Both the position numbers and the translations under genes were made by a program. A stretch of 64,000 nucleotides of DNA from UBA5216 sp043743335 (GTDB lineage: Bacteria; Pseudomonadota; Gammaproteobacteria; Burkholderiales; SG8-41), in assembly GCA_043743335.1 (NCBI GenBank), contig JAYTWR010000149.1:23186-87185 (forward strand), read 5' to 3'. The notes under the pieces are model-generated. The model worked only from the letters and a program-made list of their open reading frames with translations, had not been told where the DNA came from and ran no database searches. Below, piece after piece: positions 49,166 through 58,673 of this stretch (positions are counted from its first letter, which is position 1; each line of letters begins with the position of its first letter).

Positions 49166-50413
49166 TTAAACGTCCAGCAACATGCGCGCGGGGTCTTCCA
49201 GCGCGTCTTTCATCGCCACCAATGACAACACGGCTTCGCGGCCATCAATAATTCGGTGATCGTACGACAGGGCCAGATAATTCATCGGGCGAATCACGAT
49301 TTGACCATTCTCAACCACGGGCCGGTCTTTGGTGGCGTGCACGCCGAGTATGGCGCTTTGCGGCGGATTGATAATCGGCGTGGAGAGCATGGAGCCGAAC
49401 ACCCCGCCATTGGAAATCGAAAACGTGCCGCCGGTGAGTTCTTCCAGCGTGAGCTTGCCTTCTTGCGCGCGCTTGCCGTAGTCGGCGATGGTTTTTTCGA
49501 TGGCGGCCAGCGTCAGTTGATCGGCGTTGCGCACGATCGGCACCACCAGCCCGCGCGGGCTGCCCACGGCGACGCCGATGTCGTAGTAGCCGTGATAAAT
49601 AATATCGTTGCCGTCGATTGACGCATTCACTAGCGGATATTTCTTCAGCGCATACACCGCCGCCTTGACGAAGAACGACATAAAGCCCAGCTTCACGCCA
49701 TGCTCTTTTTCAAAGCGGTCTTTGTAACGATTGCGCAGATCAATCACCGGCTGCATGTTGACTTCGTTGAATGTGGTCAAAATCGCAGCGGTGGATTGCG
49801 ACTGAATCAAGCGCTCGGCTATGCGCGCACGCAAGCGTGACATGGGCACGCGCTGTTCTGGACGCTCGCCCAAGGCGCTGAGATCGACGCTGGGTGCGGC
49901 AGCGCGTGCCACGGCGCGCACCACTGCAGGTGCAGCCGCTTTCGAGGTTGGTACCATAGGTGCCGAAACAGCTGCCGCCGGTTTGAGCGCGTCAATGACA
50001 TCGCCTTTCGTCACGCGGCCACCGCGACCGCTGCCGCTGATGGTGCCGGTATCGAGATTATTTTCGGCGGCTAATTTTTGCGCAGCGGGCATGGCGGCGG
50101 CTTTTGCAGATGCAGATGCGGGTGTTGCAGTCGCGGCAGGTGCGCCGCCTGCGGGCGCACTTTCAGACGCCACGGCTTCGGTATCAATCTGCGCGATAAT
50201 TTCTTTGCTGGCGACGGTGCTGCCATCGCCTTTGACAATTTTGATGAGCACACCCGAAGCGGGTGCGGGGGTCTCCAGCACCACCTTGTCGGTTTCGATA
50301 TCGACCAGATTTTCGTCGCGGGTCACCTTTTGGCCGGCTTTCTTGTGCCAACTAACCAAGGTGGCTTCTGCTACCGATTCCGACAACTGCGGCACTTTGA
50401 CTTCGACTATCAT
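49166..50413 (-). CDS. odhB: dihydrolipoyl succinyltransferase (E2 of 2-oxoglutarate dehydrogenase)
   Basis: A 415-residue E2. Lipoyl domain (1-80) with the lipoylated Lys in IETDKVVLE, an Ala/Pro-rich linker, a peripheral subunit-binding domain (about 105-145), and the catalytic core ending in LALSYDHRIIDGREAV with the active His. Named sucB in E. coli. Between odhA and lpdA. Confidence 0.95.
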   Translation of the reverse strand: MIVEVKVPQLSESVAEATLVSWHKKAGQKVTRDENLVDIETDKVVLETPAPASGVLIKIVKGDGSTVASKEIIAQIDTEAVASESAPAGGAPAATATPASASAKAAAMPAAQKLAAENNLDTGTISGSGRGGRVTKGDVIDALKPAAAVSAPMVPTSKAAAPAVVRAVARAAAPSVDLSALGERPEQRVPMSRLRARIAERLIQSQSTAAILTTFNEVNMQPVIDLRNRYKDRFEKEHGVKLGFMSFFVKAAVYALKKYPLVNASIDGNDIIYHGYYDIGVAVGSPRGLVVPIVRNADQLTLAAIEKTIADYGKRAQEGKLTLEELTGGTFSISNGGVFGSMLSTPIINPPQSAILGVHATKDRPVVENGQIVIRPMNYLALSYDHRIIDGREAVLSLVAMKDALEDPARMLLDV

Positions 50414-50423
50414 GGAATCACCG

Positions 50424-50436
50424 TAAGTATTTGTTT
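50424..50436 (-). repeat. IHF-like border repeat 20 (odhA/odhB)
   Basis: The minus strand reads AAACAAATACTTA, one mismatch, preceded by an AT-rich flank running from the odhA stop. It lies 11 bp before the odhB ATG. Confidence 0.6.
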
Positions 50437-50451
50437 TTATTATGTTTTATT

Positions 50452-53331
50452 TTAATTCTCTTCGCCTGCTGACAACGGACGTGGCTGGTTTTTCACGCTC
50501 AGCGGCTCGCTGCCACCCGACAGGGTCAAAGCCTGATTGACCAACTCTTTTTGCTGCGCGTCATGCAGCGATTTGTAACCGGCCGCCGGTGTCGCGGAAG
50601 ACTCTCGGCCCGCGTAAAACAGCTTTTGATGCGGCAGTAAATTGCGCATCAGATAGTGCTGAATGTGTCGCCATGCCCCCTGATTGCGCGGCTCTTCCTG
50701 ACACCACACAATTTCGGCGGCGTTCTTGTAGCGCACAATCAGCGAGCGGAAATCGTCGTGTGAAAATGGATATAACTGCGCGATGCGCACGATAGGCAAA
50801 TGCTTGATGCCGCGCGCCCGACGCTCGGCGCGGATGTCGTAAAACACCTTGCCGCTGCACAGAATCACGCGCTTCACTTGATCAGGCTGGATATCGTTTT
50901 CTTCCCAATCCTCGTTCACTGGCTTGAATTTGTCGTTGGCGAATTCTTCCAGCGGCGACACCGATTCTTTGTGCCGCAGCAAACTCTTCGGCGAAAAAAT
51001 TACCAACGGCTTGCGATACGGGCGAATCATCTGTCGGCGCAGCAGGTAGTACATTTGCACCGGCGTGGCCGGCACGCAAATCTGCATGTTGTAGTCGGAG
51101 CACAGTTGCAAGAAACGCTCGATGCGCGCCGACGAATGCTCCGGCCCTGCGCCCTCGTAGCCGTGCGGCAGCATCATGGTCAGGCCGCACAAGCGTCCCC
51201 ATTTGACTTCACCGGAAGCGATAAATTGATCGATCACGACTTGCGCGCCATTGGCGAAATCGCCGTATTGCGCTTCCCAAATGACCAAATCATTCGGGCC
51301 TGCCGTGGCATAGCCGTATTCGAAACCGAGCACAGCCGCTTCTGACAACACGGAATCAATGACGGCAAAGTCACCCTGCTTCGACGACAAGTGTTGCAAC
51401 GGAATGTGTATGCCTTGATCCCACCGTTCGCGATTCTGGTCATGCAGCACCGCATGGCGATGGAAGAACGTGCCACGTCCGGCATCCTGCCCGGAGAGAC
51501 GTATTGCGTAACCTTCGTGCAGCAGCGTGGCATACGCCAACGACTCAGCCATGCCCCAATCCAGCGCCAGCTTGCCTTCGGCCATCAAACGCCGATCTTG
51601 CATGATCTTGTCTACGCGCGGGTGCAACTGGAAATTCGCGGGCACTTCACACAATTTGCGCGCGAGCATTTGCAGTGTTTCAAGCGGCAGGCGCGTATCG
51701 TCTTGCTCGTTCCACTTGATGCCTTTATACGGTGCCCAGTTGGCCTCGAACGGCGGCTTGTAATTCGACAAAATGGTTTGGTTGGTGTGATAGCCGCGAT
51801 CGAGTGCATCGCGGCAAGTGGCAACCGCGGCCTCGCCATCGGCCTCGTGGGTCACACCCTCACGCACCAAGCGATCCGCGTACACTTTGCGCGGCGTCGG
51901 ATGCGAATGGATGCGCTTGTACATCAGCGGCTGGGTAACCATCGGCTCATCCTGCTCGTTGTGGCCGAGGCGGCGATAACACACGAGATCGATTACCACA
52001 TCCTTGTGAAACTTCATGCGGTAATCGAGCGCGATTTCGGTGACAAAACAAACCGCTTCCGGATCGTCGCCATTGACATGGAAAATCGGCACTTCCAGCA
52101 TCTTGGCCACATCGGAGCAATACAGGGTCGAGCGCGAATCACGCGGATCAGAGGTCGTGAAGCCAATCTGATTGTTGATAATGATGTGTACTGTGCCGCC
52201 CGTGCCGTAGCCGCGCGTCTCAGCCAGATTCAAGCCTTCCTGAATCACGCCTTGTCCAGCGAAGGCCGCATCGCCGTGAATAAGCACCGGCAACACCTGC
52301 CCGCCCGAGTGATCTTTGCGCCGATGCTGACGCGCGCGCACAGAGCCTTCAACTACCGGATTGACGATTTCCAGATGCGACGGGTTGAACGCCAGCATGG
52401 CGTGCATCGGCCCGCCGGGGGTCATGATGTTAGAGGATTGGCCATCGTGATACTTCACGTCACCGGCCAGCACTTCAGGATTTTGCTTGCCTTCAAACGA
52501 CGAGAACAAATCTTTGGGCATTTTGCCCAGCGTATTCACCAACACGTTCAAACGCCCGCGATGCGCCATGCCGATCACCAGCTCTTGCACGCCCGCGGCC
52601 CCTGCACGTTGCAGCAGATTGTCCAGCAGCGGAATCAGCGCGTCGCCGCCTTCGAGCGAGAAGCGCGTCTGACCGACGTACTTGGCGTTGAGGTATTTTT
52701 CCAGCGTCTCGGCGGCAGTGAGCCGTTCGAGGATGTGTTTTTTGTACGCGGCATCGTACTTGGGCAGGCCCCGCGACGGCTCCATGCGTTCCATCAGCCA
52801 GCGCTTTTGCGGAATATCCGAGATATACATGATCTCGGCACCGATGCTACCGCAGTAGGTGTCTTTCAGCCGTTGGAGAATATTGCGCAGCGTGTCCTGC
52901 GATGGTCCGTGCAGCGTACCCGCGTTAAATTCCGTATCAAAATCGGCTTCGCTCAAGCCGTAAAAAGCGGGATCGAGTTCCGGGATGAGCGGTTTTTCGA
53001 TGCGCTGGAGAGGATCGACCTCCGCCACGCGGCAACCCTGAAAACGGTAAGCGGCGATAAGCTGCAACACGGAAAACTGCTTTTGGAAATTGCCGCCGGG
53101 TACGGATGCTGCCGTAGGCCGGCTTTCTTTGGCCATTGCGGCAAACCGTTCCTGCACGTCGGCATGCGAGACATCACGCGGGCCATCGTCGAGTTTTTGC
53201 AACTCGTCAAAATAGCCCCGCCAGCGCGGCTCAACGGACTGGGGATCGGTCAAGTACGCTTCGTACAAACCTTCGATAAACGGCGCGTTGGCACCGTAGA
53301 GATAGGAGTTGCCCTGGAATTCTTTCATCAT
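50452..53331 (-). CDS. odhA: 2-oxoglutarate dehydrogenase E1
   Basis: A 959-residue thiamine-diphosphate enzyme that decarboxylates 2-oxoglutarate. YLYGANAPFIEGLYEAYL at the N-terminus, MAHRGRLNVLVN, the ThDP motif (GDAAFAGQG...INNQIGFTTS), and GYEGAGPEHSSARIER near residue 715. Two ATGs open the frame (MMKEFQG). Named sucA in E. coli. The gap to gltA holds short ggcgctagg repeats. Confidence 0.96.
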   Translation of the reverse strand: MMKEFQGNSYLYGANAPFIEGLYEAYLTDPQSVEPRWRGYFDELQKLDDGPRDVSHADVQERFAAMAKESRPTAASVPGGNFQKQFSVLQLIAAYRFQGCRVAEVDPLQRIEKPLIPELDPAFYGLSEADFDTEFNAGTLHGPSQDTLRNILQRLKDTYCGSIGAEIMYISDIPQKRWLMERMEPSRGLPKYDAAYKKHILERLTAAETLEKYLNAKYVGQTRFSLEGGDALIPLLDNLLQRAGAAGVQELVIGMAHRGRLNVLVNTLGKMPKDLFSSFEGKQNPEVLAGDVKYHDGQSSNIMTPGGPMHAMLAFNPSHLEIVNPVVEGSVRARQHRRKDHSGGQVLPVLIHGDAAFAGQGVIQEGLNLAETRGYGTGGTVHIIINNQIGFTTSDPRDSRSTLYCSDVAKMLEVPIFHVNGDDPEAVCFVTEIALDYRMKFHKDVVIDLVCYRRLGHNEQDEPMVTQPLMYKRIHSHPTPRKVYADRLVREGVTHEADGEAAVATCRDALDRGYHTNQTILSNYKPPFEANWAPYKGIKWNEQDDTRLPLETLQMLARKLCEVPANFQLHPRVDKIMQDRRLMAEGKLALDWGMAESLAYATLLHEGYAIRLSGQDAGRGTFFHRHAVLHDQNRERWDQGIHIPLQHLSSKQGDFAVIDSVLSEAAVLGFEYGYATAGPNDLVIWEAQYGDFANGAQVVIDQFIASGEVKWGRLCGLTMMLPHGYEGAGPEHSSARIERFLQLCSDYNMQICVPATPVQMYYLLRRQMIRPYRKPLVIFSPKSLLRHKESVSPLEEFANDKFKPVNEDWEENDIQPDQVKRVILCSGKVFYDIRAERRARGIKHLPIVRIAQLYPFSHDDFRSLIVRYKNAAEIVWCQEEPRNQGAWRHIQHYLMRNLLPHQKLFYAGRESSATPAAGYKSLHDAQQKELVNQALTLSGGSEPLSVKNQPRPLSAGEEN

Positions 53332-53453
53332 TTCAACACCTGCTGTAACAGCATGAGGGGTAAGGCGCTAGGCGCTAGGTGTAAGGCGATGAATTCCGGT
53401 TGCACGCGGCGAGGTTACGCCTCACGCCTAACCCCGCACGCTACACTGAAAAA

Positions 53454-54752
53454 TTACTTGCGATTGCCCAGCGGCACAAAATCACGGCGTGCTGCGCCGG
53501 TGAACAACTGGCGCGGACGACCGATCTTGGCGTCTTTGTCACCCAGCATTTCGTTCCACTGTGCAATCCAGCCCACGGTGCGGGCCAGCGCAAAAATGGC
53601 CGTGAACATCGGCACCGGAATATTCAGCGCTTTGTAGACGATGCCGGAGTAGAAATCGACGTTCGGATACAGTTTGCGCTTGATAAAGTATTCGTCTTCG
53701 AGCGCCACTTTTTCCAGCGTCATCGCCAGCTTAAACAGTTTGTCGTCTTTGAGGTCCAGCGATTCCAGCACTTCGTGGCAAGTTTTCTGGATCAGCTTGG
53801 CGCGCGGATCGTAATTTTTGTAAACGCGGTGACCAAAGCCCATCAACATGGTGTGATCTTCCTGCTCTTTCACCTTGCGGATGAATTCAGGAATATTTTT
53901 CACGTCGCCGATGCTGGCCAGCATTTTCAGCACCGCCTCGTTCGCGCCGCCGTGCGCCGGGCCCCACAGCGCGGCGATGCCGGCCGAGATGCAAGCGAAC
54001 GGGTTGGCGCCGGTCGAGCCAGCCAAACGTACTGTCGAGGTTGAAGCATTTTGCTCGTGATCCGCGTGCAGAATCAAAATGCGTTCCATCGCGCGCGTCA
54101 GCACCGGATTCGGTACCCACTCTTCGCACGGCGTGCCAAAGGTCATGTACAAGAAGTTTTCGACGTACGACAGGTTATTGCGCGGATACATGAACGGCTG
54201 GCCGGTCGTGTATTTGTAGGTCATCGCGGTAATCGTCGGCAGCTTGGCGATCAGGCGGAAGGCCGAGATTTCACGGCTGCGCGCATCGTTGATGTCGATA
54301 GAGTCGTGATAGAACGCCGACAGCGCGCCCACCACGCCGCACATGACAGCCATCGGGTGCGCATCGCGACGGAACCCGCTGTAGAAACGTGCCAGTTGCT
54401 CATGCACCATGGTGTGCTTGGTAATCGTGCCGGTAAACGTGTCGAGTTGCGCCTTGTTCGGCAGCTCGCCATTCAAAATGAGGTAGGCAGTCTCTAAAAA
54501 GGAGCAGGTGTCGGCCAACTGCTCAATCGGGTAACCACGATATTGCAGAATGCCCACGTCGCCGTCGATGTAGGTAATGCTCGAACGGCAGCTCGCGGTG
54601 GACATAAAGCCCGGATCGTAAGTGAAGAGACCGGTCTTGTTGTAAAGCGCGCGCACGTCGATGACGTCCGGGCCTTCGTTGCCGCCGTAAATCGGAAAGT
54701 CCACTGAGGGCTTGCCGTCGCTAAATGAAAGCGTTGCCAGTTTCTCGGTCAT
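53454..54752 (-). CDS. gltA: citrate synthase
   Basis: A 432-residue type-II (Gram-negative, hexameric) citrate synthase. Catalytic His in ILHADHEQNAST, GPAHGGANEA, and FGHRVYKNYDPRA; Asp in the VDFYSGIVYKALN strand. The PrpC paralog is at 60639. Between sdhE and odhA as usual in this lineage. Confidence 0.96.
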   Translation of the reverse strand: MTEKLATLSFSDGKPSVDFPIYGGNEGPDVIDVRALYNKTGLFTYDPGFMSTASCRSSITYIDGDVGILQYRGYPIEQLADTCSFLETAYLILNGELPNKAQLDTFTGTITKHTMVHEQLARFYSGFRRDAHPMAVMCGVVGALSAFYHDSIDINDARSREISAFRLIAKLPTITAMTYKYTTGQPFMYPRNNLSYVENFLYMTFGTPCEEWVPNPVLTRAMERILILHADHEQNASTSTVRLAGSTGANPFACISAGIAALWGPAHGGANEAVLKMLASIGDVKNIPEFIRKVKEQEDHTMLMGFGHRVYKNYDPRAKLIQKTCHEVLESLDLKDDKLFKLAMTLEKVALEDEYFIKRKLYPNVDFYSGIVYKALNIPVPMFTAIFALARTVGWIAQWNEMLGDKDAKIGRPRQLFTGAARRDFVPLGNRK

Positions 54753-54791
54753 ACCAGTCTCCAGTTAAATGCAGTTAATGCCGGTTGATTA

Positions 54792-54804
54792 CAAGTAATT
54801 GATT
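54792..54804 (-). repeat. IHF-like border repeat 21 (sdhE/gltA)
   Basis: The minus strand reads AATCAATTACTTG, exact (R is G), with the AT-rich flank CTGTTTAA adjoining the sdhE stop. Confidence 0.7.
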
Positions 54805-54815
54805 TTAAACAGTTT

Positions 54816-55055
54816 TTAAGATGATCGCATCAGGTCCAACACCGCGTTCAACTGCGTGTTTACCGGATCCGCGCGGCCCATCACCATGTCCAGCAAATCG
54901 TTGTCTTCGTACGCGAGCAATTCTTTGAATACTTCTGTCTGTCCAGCATCGAGGCTATCGAGATGCCGTTGGACAAAGCGTTCCAGCACCAGATCCAACT
55001 CCAGCAGCCCGCGGCGGCAATGCCATTTGATGCGGTCTTGCTCGCGGGCGTCCAT
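54816..55055 (-). CDS. sdhE: succinate dehydrogenase assembly factor SdhE
   Basis: About 79 residues. RIKWHCRRGLLELDLVLERF carries the RGxxE-type signature (here RRGLLELD) needed for covalent FAD attachment to SdhA. ATG 55055 has AAGGTGG upstream; a GTG at 55061 would add two residues. Follows sdhB directly. Confidence 0.93.
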   Translation of the reverse strand: MDAREQDRIKWHCRRGLLELDLVLERFVQRHLDSLDAGQTEVFKELLAYEDNDLLDMVMGRADPVNTQLNAVLDLMRSS

Positions 55056-55064
55056 TGCCACCTT

Positions 55065-55760
55065 TTAAACCGTGCGCTTGACCAGCAAATCTTTGATCTT
55101 GCCGATAGCTTTGGTGGGATTCAGATTTTTCGGGCACACGTCTACGCAATTCATAATCGAATGGCAGCGGAACAAACGGTATGGGTCCTCAAGATTATCC
55201 AGACGCTCATTCACCGCTTGATCGCGCGTGTCAGCGATAAAGCGATACGCCTGCAACAAGCCCGCCGGACCCACGAATTTGTCCGGATTCCACCAGAAGG
55301 ACGGGCCTGACGTCGAGAAGCACGCGCACAAAATGCACTCGTAGAGGCCGTTCAGTTCTTCGCGATCTTCAGGCGACTGAAGGCGCTCGCGTTCCGGCGG
55401 CGGCGTATCGTTGACCACGTAAGGCTTGATCGAGTGATACTGCTTGAAAAACTGCGACATATCGACAATCAAATCGCGGATCACCGGCAGACCGGGCAGC
55501 GGGCGTATTACTACCGGCTCCTGCAAGTCCGCCAGCTTGGTAATGCACGCCAGACCGTTTTTGCCATTGATATTCATCGCGTCCGAGCCGCACACCCCTT
55601 CGCGGCACGAGCGGCGAAACGAAAACGTATCATCCTCAATTTTGAGGCGCACCAGCGCATCCAGCAGCATACGGTCGGTGGGCTCCATTGCCACATCGTA
55701 GTACTGCATACGCGGCTTGGCATCCACGTCGGGGTTGTAACGGTAGATTTGAAAACGCAT
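55065..55760 (-). CDS. sdhB: succinate dehydrogenase iron-sulfur subunit with two missing Cys ligands
   Basis: A 231-residue SdhB starting at ATG 55760 (AAGGA upstream). The [2Fe-2S] ligands are intact (Cys52, Cys57, Asp60, Cys72 in SCREGVCGSD...ACITK). The second segment reads ECILCACFSTSGPSFWW, where the family has CILCACCSTSCPSFWW: Cys at 148 is Phe (codon 55317-55319) and Cys at 152 is Gly (55305-55307). These are the third [4Fe-4S] and first [3Fe-4S] ligands (E. coli Cys155 and Cys159). Cys199, Cys205 and Cys209 remain. Either a sequence error, damage, or a real change in cluster chemistry. Confidence 0.93.
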   Translation of the reverse strand: MRFQIYRYNPDVDAKPRMQYYDVAMEPTDRMLLDALVRLKIEDDTFSFRRSCREGVCGSDAMNINGKNGLACITKLADLQEPVVIRPLPGLPVIRDLIVDMSQFFKQYHSIKPYVVNDTPPPERERLQSPEDREELNGLYECILCACFSTSGPSFWWNPDKFVGPAGLLQAYRFIADTRDQAVNERLDNLEDPYRLFRCHSIMNCVDVCPKNLNPTKAIGKIKDLLVKRTV

Positions 55761-55809
55761 TGTCAGTCCTTGATTCTTTACGCTTATGGTTGACGCTTGT
55801 TGTCGGTGC

Positions 55810-57576
55810 TTAGTACACGCGCGCCTTCGGCTCAAACGATTCCACGGTCAGCGGTTTCAGTTGCACCGGCTTGTAGTCAAGACGGTTGCCTTCTTTAAAC
55901 CACAGCGTGTGCTTCATCCAGTTTTTGTCGTCGCGATTAGGGAAATCGCTGCGGTCGTGTGCGCCGCGCGATTCCTGCCGTGCGTGGGCAGAGAGCATGG
56001 TTGACGTCGCCACTTCGATCAGGTTGTCTAGCTCCAGCGCTTCCACGCGCGCGGTGTTGAATACCTTGCTCTTGTCTCGGATGAAGGTGCTTTTTGCACG
56101 TTCGCCGACTTCGAGGATCTGCTTCACGCCCTCGGCCATACTGTCGGGGAAGCGGAACACACCGCAGTGCGCCTGCATGGTGCGACGCATATCCCCGCCG
56201 ACATCGCTCACGCGCTCGCCAGAGGTAGCCGAATCCAGCCGCGCCAGCCGCGCCATGGTTTTGTCGGCTGCGTCCGCCGGCAAGTCCTGCATGGATTTCA
56301 CTTCACCGGCGATATCCTTGACCACTTGCTCGCCCGCTGATTTGCCGAACACCAGCAAATCGAGCAGCGAATTGGTGCCCAGCCGATTGGCACCGTGCAC
56401 GGATACGCAAGCGCATTCGCCTGCCGCGTAAAGGCCTTTGACAATTTTCTCCCCGCCGTTGCCGTCCGGCATGACGGCCTGGCCTTGCACGTTGGTCGGC
56501 ACACCGCCCATTTGATAATGGCAGGTCGGCACCACGGGAATCGGATCGGTTGCTGGATCAACGTTGGCAAATTTCTTGGCGATCTCACGAATGCCGGGCA
56601 AACGCTTGTCGATAACATCGGCACCCAGATGATCGAGCTTTAACAGGATGTATTCGCCATCTTTACCTGCGCCACGGCCTTCTTTGATTTCGGTAGCCAT
56701 CGCGCGCGCCACCACGTCACGGCTGGCAAGGTCTTTCACGGTGGGCGCGTAGCGCTCCATGAAACGCTCGCCGTTTTTGTTGAGCAAAAAGCCGCCTTCG
56801 CCGCGCACGCCTTCGGTAATCAGCACGCCGGCACCCGCCACACCGGTGGGGTGGAACTGCCAAAACTCCATATCTTCCAGCGGTATGCCCGCGCGCGCCG
56901 CCATGCCGAGGCCGTCGCCGGTGTTAATGAACGCATTCGTGCTGGCAGAATAGATGCGCCCTGCGCCGCCGGTCGCCAGCAGTGTGGCTTTGGCTTGCAA
57001 GATCATGACTTCGCCGGTTTCCATTTCGAGCGCCACCACACCCAGCACGTCGCCGGCCTGATTGCGGATCAAATCCAGCGCCATCCACTCGACGAAAAAC
57101 TGCGTATGCGCGCGCACGTTGCGCTGATACAGCGTGTGCAACATGGCATGGCCGGTACGATCCGCCGCAGCGCACGCCCGCTTGATCGCGCGCTCACCGT
57201 AATTGCTGGTGTGGCCGCCGAACGGGCGCTGATAAATTTTGCCGTTGTCCAGCCGGTCGAACGGCATGCCGTAATGTTCCAGCTCGACTACTGCATCGCA
57301 CGCCTTGCGGCACATGAATTCAATGGCGTCTTGGTCGCCGAGGTAATCCGAGCCTTTAACGGTGTCGTACATATGCCAGTGCCAATTGTCCGGCTCTTCA
57401 TTGCCCAGCGAAGCGGACACACCCCCTTGCGCCGCCACGGTATGCGAGCGTGTCGGAAACACTTTCGACAGCACGGCCACTCTGAGATTGGATTCCGCCA
57501 GTTGCAGCGCGGCGCGCAAGCCCGAGCCGCCCGCACCCACCACTACTGCATCAAATTGTCTAGTCGCGATACCCAT
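55810..57576 (-). CDS. sdhA: succinate dehydrogenase flavoprotein subunit
   Basis: A 588-residue SdhA. FAD motif VVVGAGGSGLRAALQL, covalent FAD His in TRSHTVAAQGG, substrate residues in FHPTGVAG, SRDVVARAM, CHYQMGG and HGANRLGTNSLLDL. All catalytic residues are present, unlike those of sdhB. ATG 57576 overlaps the sdhD stop (TAATG). Confidence 0.96.
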   Translation of the reverse strand: MGIATRQFDAVVVGAGGSGLRAALQLAESNLRVAVLSKVFPTRSHTVAAQGGVSASLGNEEPDNWHWHMYDTVKGSDYLGDQDAIEFMCRKACDAVVELEHYGMPFDRLDNGKIYQRPFGGHTSNYGERAIKRACAAADRTGHAMLHTLYQRNVRAHTQFFVEWMALDLIRNQAGDVLGVVALEMETGEVMILQAKATLLATGGAGRIYSASTNAFINTGDGLGMAARAGIPLEDMEFWQFHPTGVAGAGVLITEGVRGEGGFLLNKNGERFMERYAPTVKDLASRDVVARAMATEIKEGRGAGKDGEYILLKLDHLGADVIDKRLPGIREIAKKFANVDPATDPIPVVPTCHYQMGGVPTNVQGQAVMPDGNGGEKIVKGLYAAGECACVSVHGANRLGTNSLLDLLVFGKSAGEQVVKDIAGEVKSMQDLPADAADKTMARLARLDSATSGERVSDVGGDMRRTMQAHCGVFRFPDSMAEGVKQILEVGERAKSTFIRDKSKVFNTARVEALELDNLIEVATSTMLSAHARQESRGAHDRSDFPNRDDKNWMKHTLWFKEGNRLDYKPVQLKPLTVESFEPKARVY

Positions 57577-57923
57577 TAACGGCCCCACAAAATTTGCACG
57601 GCCCAAGCCGCATACGCCACTAGGGCCAATATCACCGCTGCGTACAAGGTCAGACGCAAACCGGTGCATTTAATGTAATCCATGAATATATTGCGCATGC
57701 CTATCCACGCGTGCACGAATAAACTCAATAAAAACAACAAGGTAGCGTAGCGCATCAGCGGTGCCATCCACATCGTCCGCCAGTTGGCATAGTCAAATTG
57801 CGGCAGTTGCAGCAGCAAAACCAAGAACAGCACGGTGTAAAGAATCATCACCACAGCGGTAATGCGCTGCGCCATCCAGTCGCGCAGACCGTAGTGCGCT
57901 CCGCTGACTTCGCGATTTACCAT
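57576..57923 (-). CDS. sdhD: succinate dehydrogenase membrane anchor subunit
   Basis: A 115-residue anchor with three helices (about 18-38, 50-75, 90-112). RDWMAQRITAVVM near the start and the heme-binding His in VHAWIGMRNIFMDY. Overlaps both neighbours by a few bases, so translation is coupled. Confidence 0.93.
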   Translation of the reverse strand: MVNREVSGAHYGLRDWMAQRITAVVMILYTVLFLVLLLQLPQFDYANWRTMWMAPLMRYATLLFLLSLFVHAWIGMRNIFMDYIKCTGLRLTLYAAVILALVAYAAWAVQILWGR

Positions 57924-58291
57924 AGTTTCACCCCAATGGCAGCGGTGAGAACGAGGCTGACGACCAACACCGCGTAGCTGGTGGCGCGCGCAGTGGCGAG
58001 ATCCAGACCGATGTGCTTATCCATCGCCAAGTGCCGAATGCCGGCGCAGAAATGGTGCAAATAAGCCCACAACACGCCCAGTAGCACCACTTTCACCATG
58101 GGGCCGCTGACATAGCTTTTGAACACGGAAAACGACTGCTGCGACTCTAGGCTGGCGCCCAATAAACACAGCAGCACCGGCAGCATAATGAACAAAATCG
58201 CACCACTCACCCGGTGCAGGATGGAAACAAACGCCGGTAACGGCATCCGAATTTCCATTAAATTCAGGTATTTAGGACGGCTGGTGGGCAT
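57917..58291 (-). CDS. sdhC: succinate dehydrogenase cytochrome b556 subunit
   Basis: A 124-residue protein with three helices. RPKYLNLMEIRMPLPAFVSI then SILHRVSG (quinone-site region) and the heme His in HHFCAGIRHLAMD. ATG 58291 chosen because it gives the usual MPTSRPKYLNL start; a long upstream frame has no SdhC similarity. First gene of the TCA run. Confidence 0.92.
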   Translation of the reverse strand: MPTSRPKYLNLMEIRMPLPAFVSILHRVSGAILFIMLPVLLCLLGASLESQQSFSVFKSYVSGPMVKVVLLGVLWAYLHHFCAGIRHLAMDKHIGLDLATARATSYAVLVVSLVLTAAIGVKLW

Positions 58292-58673
58292 CACAAGATT
58301 TCTTTCGACGTGCGGATAGTTGACAGTAGCGACCCGGAAGATACGACGGCAGACACAACAGCGGCACCAACAACAACGCAATAAACTGGGTCTGACGGGG
58401 AGCGTGCAAGGTTGAAAAATTCTACCAGCTTTCAGCATGTTGCGGAACAGCAGAACCGCTTGATTTGCATCGCATGTTCCACACATTGGCCGTCGCAGCC
58501 CATCGCCCCGGATGTGCCCAAGCATGGTGCATCGACGGCACTTCAAGTTGACCCGGTTGTGTGCGTTAGCTATTATCCGCGCTCTCGCGCGTCGTGCCGG
58601 CTTTGCGGTTTTTGACCTCCATCAAAGTGCAGCCCACGCGATTTTTTTCGACCCGAAATCCAGGAGTCCCACC
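58292..58673. other. intergenic region between divergent sdhC and mdh
   Basis: 382 bp with no supportable gene. It should hold the promoters of the sdh run and of mdh; I find no promoter pair good enough to report. AGGAG at its right end is the mdh ribosome site. No border repeat occurs here. Confidence 0.7.

Noticed and set aside
51391..53637. Very long open frame (748 codons) opposite odhA
   Set aside because: It mirrors odhA codon structure on the other strand, has His/Arg/Gln-rich composition with no domain, and odhA is unmistakable. High third-position GC keeps antisense frames open.
58292..58546. 85-residue N-terminal extension of SdhC
   Set aside because: Cys/Arg-rich with no family similarity; the normal SdhC start is at 58291.
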